The translations under genes and the position numbers were made by a program. From Portibacter marinus (GTDB lineage Bacteria > Bacteroidota > Bacteroidia > Chitinophagales > Saprospiraceae): DNA of 64,000 nt. The notes under the pieces are model-generated. The model did not search any database. It worked only from the letters and a program-made list of their open reading frames with translations, and was not told where the DNA came from. Positions 62,141 through 64,000 of this stretch are shown here, piece by piece. The first letter of the stretch is position 1, and every line of letters begins with the position of its first letter. The DNA is taken from positions 868,001-932,000 of the forward strand of contig NZ_JAJNKB010000001.1 in NCBI RefSeq assembly GCF_021533195.1, written 5' to 3'.

Positions 62141-64000
62141 CTAAAATTTTATTTGAAGTCCACCAATAAATGTTCTGGGGGCAGGAATGGTGCCCCAATC
62201 TATCCCCACGGCAAGGTCTGAAGAGATACCAAGGCCTCTGGTATCATTGGCATTGGCCTGAATTTCAGGGTCAAGTCCTGGGTAAGAAGTGAATGTCAGC
62301 GCATTTTGTGCAGTCACATAAATTCTGCAACTGTTCACAGTAGACCAATTCAATATTTCTTTCAGATTGTAACCAAGCGTTATATTTCTGAATCTAAAGT
62401 AAGAGCCATCTTCTAGAAAACGGGTGGAAATTCTTCTATTACCATTCCTATCATCCAGACTTACTATTGGTATGTCCGTATTGCGATTTTCAGGTGTCCA
62501 TCGATTTAGAATTTCTCGATAAGAATTAAAACCTCTGGCCTGAGTTTCATAGGCAAAATTTCCATATAGAAAGTAGATATCATTCCCTTGCACACCTTGT
62601 ATCAGGGTTGATAAATCAAAACCTTTCCAATTTAACCCCAGGTTGACACCATAAGTAAAATCAGGGAAAGGATTGCCTACATGTTCCCGGTCTTTATCAT
62701 CAATGACATTATCGTCATTAAGATCAGCAAATCTTACATCGCCCGGTCTGGTTGAATTTGATTGGAATGGGCTGTTTTCTATCTCTTCTTCAGATTGGAA
62801 TAAGCCTTCCATTCTCCATAGATAGAAGGATCCCACTGAATGTCCAACTTCTGTTCTGGTTAATGCTCCATCTGAAAGTCCATATCCACCTAAAATAGGC
62901 TCGCTATCCGCAAGGCTTATGACTTTATTGCGTACCATACTATAATTAGCCCCGATATTATATCCGACTTGACCTATCTTATCTTTCCATAATAAACCCA
63001 CTTCAAGACCTCGATTCTGAATTTTTGCCGCATTTACAAATGGTGGTCTGGTGTCACCACCAGCCTGAGGAAGAGGGACCCTGACCAATATATCGTTAGT
63101 GGTTTTGTCAAACACATCAATACTTCCTGATAACTTGTCTCTTAGGATAGATAAATCCAGACCAAAGTTCAATTGAGTGCTCACTTCCCATTTGATGTTC
63201 TGATTTCCAGCTTCTACTATAGATGCGCCTGTAACGACATTGTTGTTTCCAAAAACATACACACGATCTCCATTGCTTACCAGTGAACTAAACGGGTATA
63301 TACCAATTTCCTGATTGCCTAATTGTCCCCAGCTTCCCCTCAACTTTAAAGTGGAAATACTCCGAATGTTTTCAAAGAAGGGCTCGTTTGAAATGTTCCA
63401 TGCCGCAGAAACAGAAGGAAACAGTCCCCAGCGATTGTTTTCACCAAATCTTGAGGACCCGTCGTACCGCAATGTAGCGTTAATGACGTATCTGCTATCA
63501 AATGAATAACTAACCTGTCCAAAATATGAAAGTAAGGCCCATTCTGTTGCGATTCCTGAAGCTCCAATATTTTTCACTTCAAGCGGGTTGCTGGCACTAA
63601 TGTATCTGAACAAAGGATCTGTTCGTGAAAAATTGTTGGCAGATGCACCTAAGTAATCTGTTCGGTTTTGGATGGCCTCCATGCCTAATAAAGTGGAAAA
63701 TCTACTCCTTTGTATCTCTTTTTCAAAGATGGCTGTATTGTTCCATATGAGATTCCTGTTGGTAACTCTGCCTTCTGTAAGAGCAGTAGGCGAGTATATG
63801 GCAGCAGACAATCTTTCTACAAACAATTTTTCGTGTTCGAAGAGAAAATCCCCACCTAGCGTTGTTCTTAAGGTCAATGACGGAATCACGTCTAGTTCTG
63901 CATATACATTTCCAAAGACTCTGTATTTGCCAATGGTCCAATCAGTATGTTCATTGAAAGCAACCGGATTAGGATTTCCGTCGCCGTAGAGTACAGGGTC
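62141..64000 (-). CDS. susC: SusC/RagA TonB-dependent receptor, C-terminal part (5' end outside window)
   Basis: The frame is open to the last base of the window; about 620 C-terminal residues are visible. It is the barrel portion of a SusC-type TonB-dependent transporter: SFDSRYVINATLRYDGSSRFG, RGSWGQLGNQEIG, NRGLEVGLLWKD, DLNDDNVIDDKDRE, and the final strand RTFIGGLQIKF ending in Phe. The signal peptide, carboxypeptidase-like domain and plug lie beyond the edge. With SusD it imports a large glycan fragment through the outer membrane using TonB energy. First visible gene of the locus; its promoter is outside the window. Confidence 0.95.
   Translation of the reverse strand, partial: DPVLYGDGNPNPVAFNEHTDWTIGKYRVFGNVYAELDVIPSLTLRTTLGGDFLFEHEKLFVERLSAAIYSPTALTEGRVTNRNLIWNNTAIFEKEIQRSRFSTLLGMEAIQNRTDYLGASANNFSRTDPLFRYISASNPLEVKNIGASGIATEWALLSYFGQVSYSFDSRYVINATLRYDGSSRFGENNRWGLFPSVSAAWNISNEPFFENIRSISTLKLRGSWGQLGNQEIGIYPFSSLVSNGDRVYVFGNNNVVTGASIVEAGNQNIKWEVSTQLNFGLDLSILRDKLSGSIDVFDKTTNDILVRVPLPQAGGDTRPPFVNAAKIQNRGLEVGLLWKDKIGQVGYNIGANYSMVRNKVISLADSEPILGGYGLSDGALTRTEVGHSVGSFYLWRMEGLFQSEEEIENSPFQSNSTRPGDVRFADLNDDNVIDDKDREHVGNPFPDFTYGVNLGLNWKGFDLSTLIQGVQGNDIYFLYGNFAYETQARGFNSYREILNRWTPENRNTDIPIVSLDDRNGNRRISTRFLEDGSYFRFRNITLGYNLKEILNWSTVNSCRIYVTAQNALTFTSYPGLDPEIQANANDTRGLGISSDLAVGIDWGTIPAPRTFIGGLQIKF

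Overview
The window reads as chromosome of a member of the Bacteroidota, most like the Saprospirales/Cytophagales type of marine or aggregate-living heterotroph. Reasons: four very large secreted proteins end in type IX secretion (T9SS) sorting domains; there is a SusC/SusD pair; many lipoproteins have short lipoboxes; several genes have Bacteroidota-type -7 boxes (TAnnTTTG); and the HYR-like, cohesin-like and LamG secreted architectures are typical of that group. The order secG - groES - groEL behind a TPR-like lipoprotein-region gene is also familiar there. No rRNA, CRISPR array, insertion sequence or integrase was seen. One tRNA (Ser, GCU) is present.

Layout. 1-2870: end of a TPR-like protein, SecG, and the GroES/GroEL chaperonin, each block closed by an intrinsic terminator. 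3031-12968 (+): a secreted tricorn-like S41 protease, a PSCyt/DUF1549/LamG/DUF1553 lipoprotein with its DUF1501 partner, a small membrane protein and a CPA1 Na+/H+ antiporter. 13177-19533 (-): a six-gene operon joined mostly by 4-8 nt overlaps. Its upstream half is a GMC oxidoreductase, its Tat-lipoprotein small subunit and a Tat-lipoprotein TIM-barrel sugar isomerase/epimerase. Its downstream half is an SDR reductase, an alpha-oxoamine synthase (serine palmitoyltransferase/cysteate acyltransferase type) and a double-VOC protein, which looks like long-chain-base lipid synthesis. 20198-26402 (-): a MauG/MbnH-like diheme lipoprotein with two MbnP-like lipoproteins, a DEDDh exonuclease, ApbE, DoxX, PanD and TerC.

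27141-38183 (-): two giant T9SS-exported proteins (2011 and 1589 aa) whose last ~1157 residues are almost identical. The DNA forms a ~3.5-kb direct repeat at a constant 6,273-bp offset, while the N-terminal parts differ. 38366-40738: acyl-CoA thioesterase II, tRNA-Ser, and an OmpA-type lipoprotein. 41741-45722 (+): a compact cassette of an alpha/beta hydrolase, an ATP-grasp ligase with a histone-H1-like basic tail, a class I glutamine amidotransferase and a second ATP-grasp-like protein. I do not know a described pathway for this set; it is the best candidate here for an undescribed biochemical system.

45733-64000 (-): one long glycan-utilisation locus that runs off the window edge. It holds SusC (partial), SusD, two LamG/T9SS secreted proteins (one with five LamG modules), a GH130 enzyme, a complete CUT1-type sugar ABC importer (binding lipoprotein, two permeases, MalK-like ATPase), a second GH130 with a long N-terminal extension and an alpha-toroid lipoprotein. 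A full sugar ABC importer placed inside a SusCD locus is unusual for this phylum. The two GH130 enzymes suggest beta-mannoside or related oligosaccharides are taken up and cleaved or phosphorolysed.

All assignments come from reading motifs and gene order. No database search was possible.
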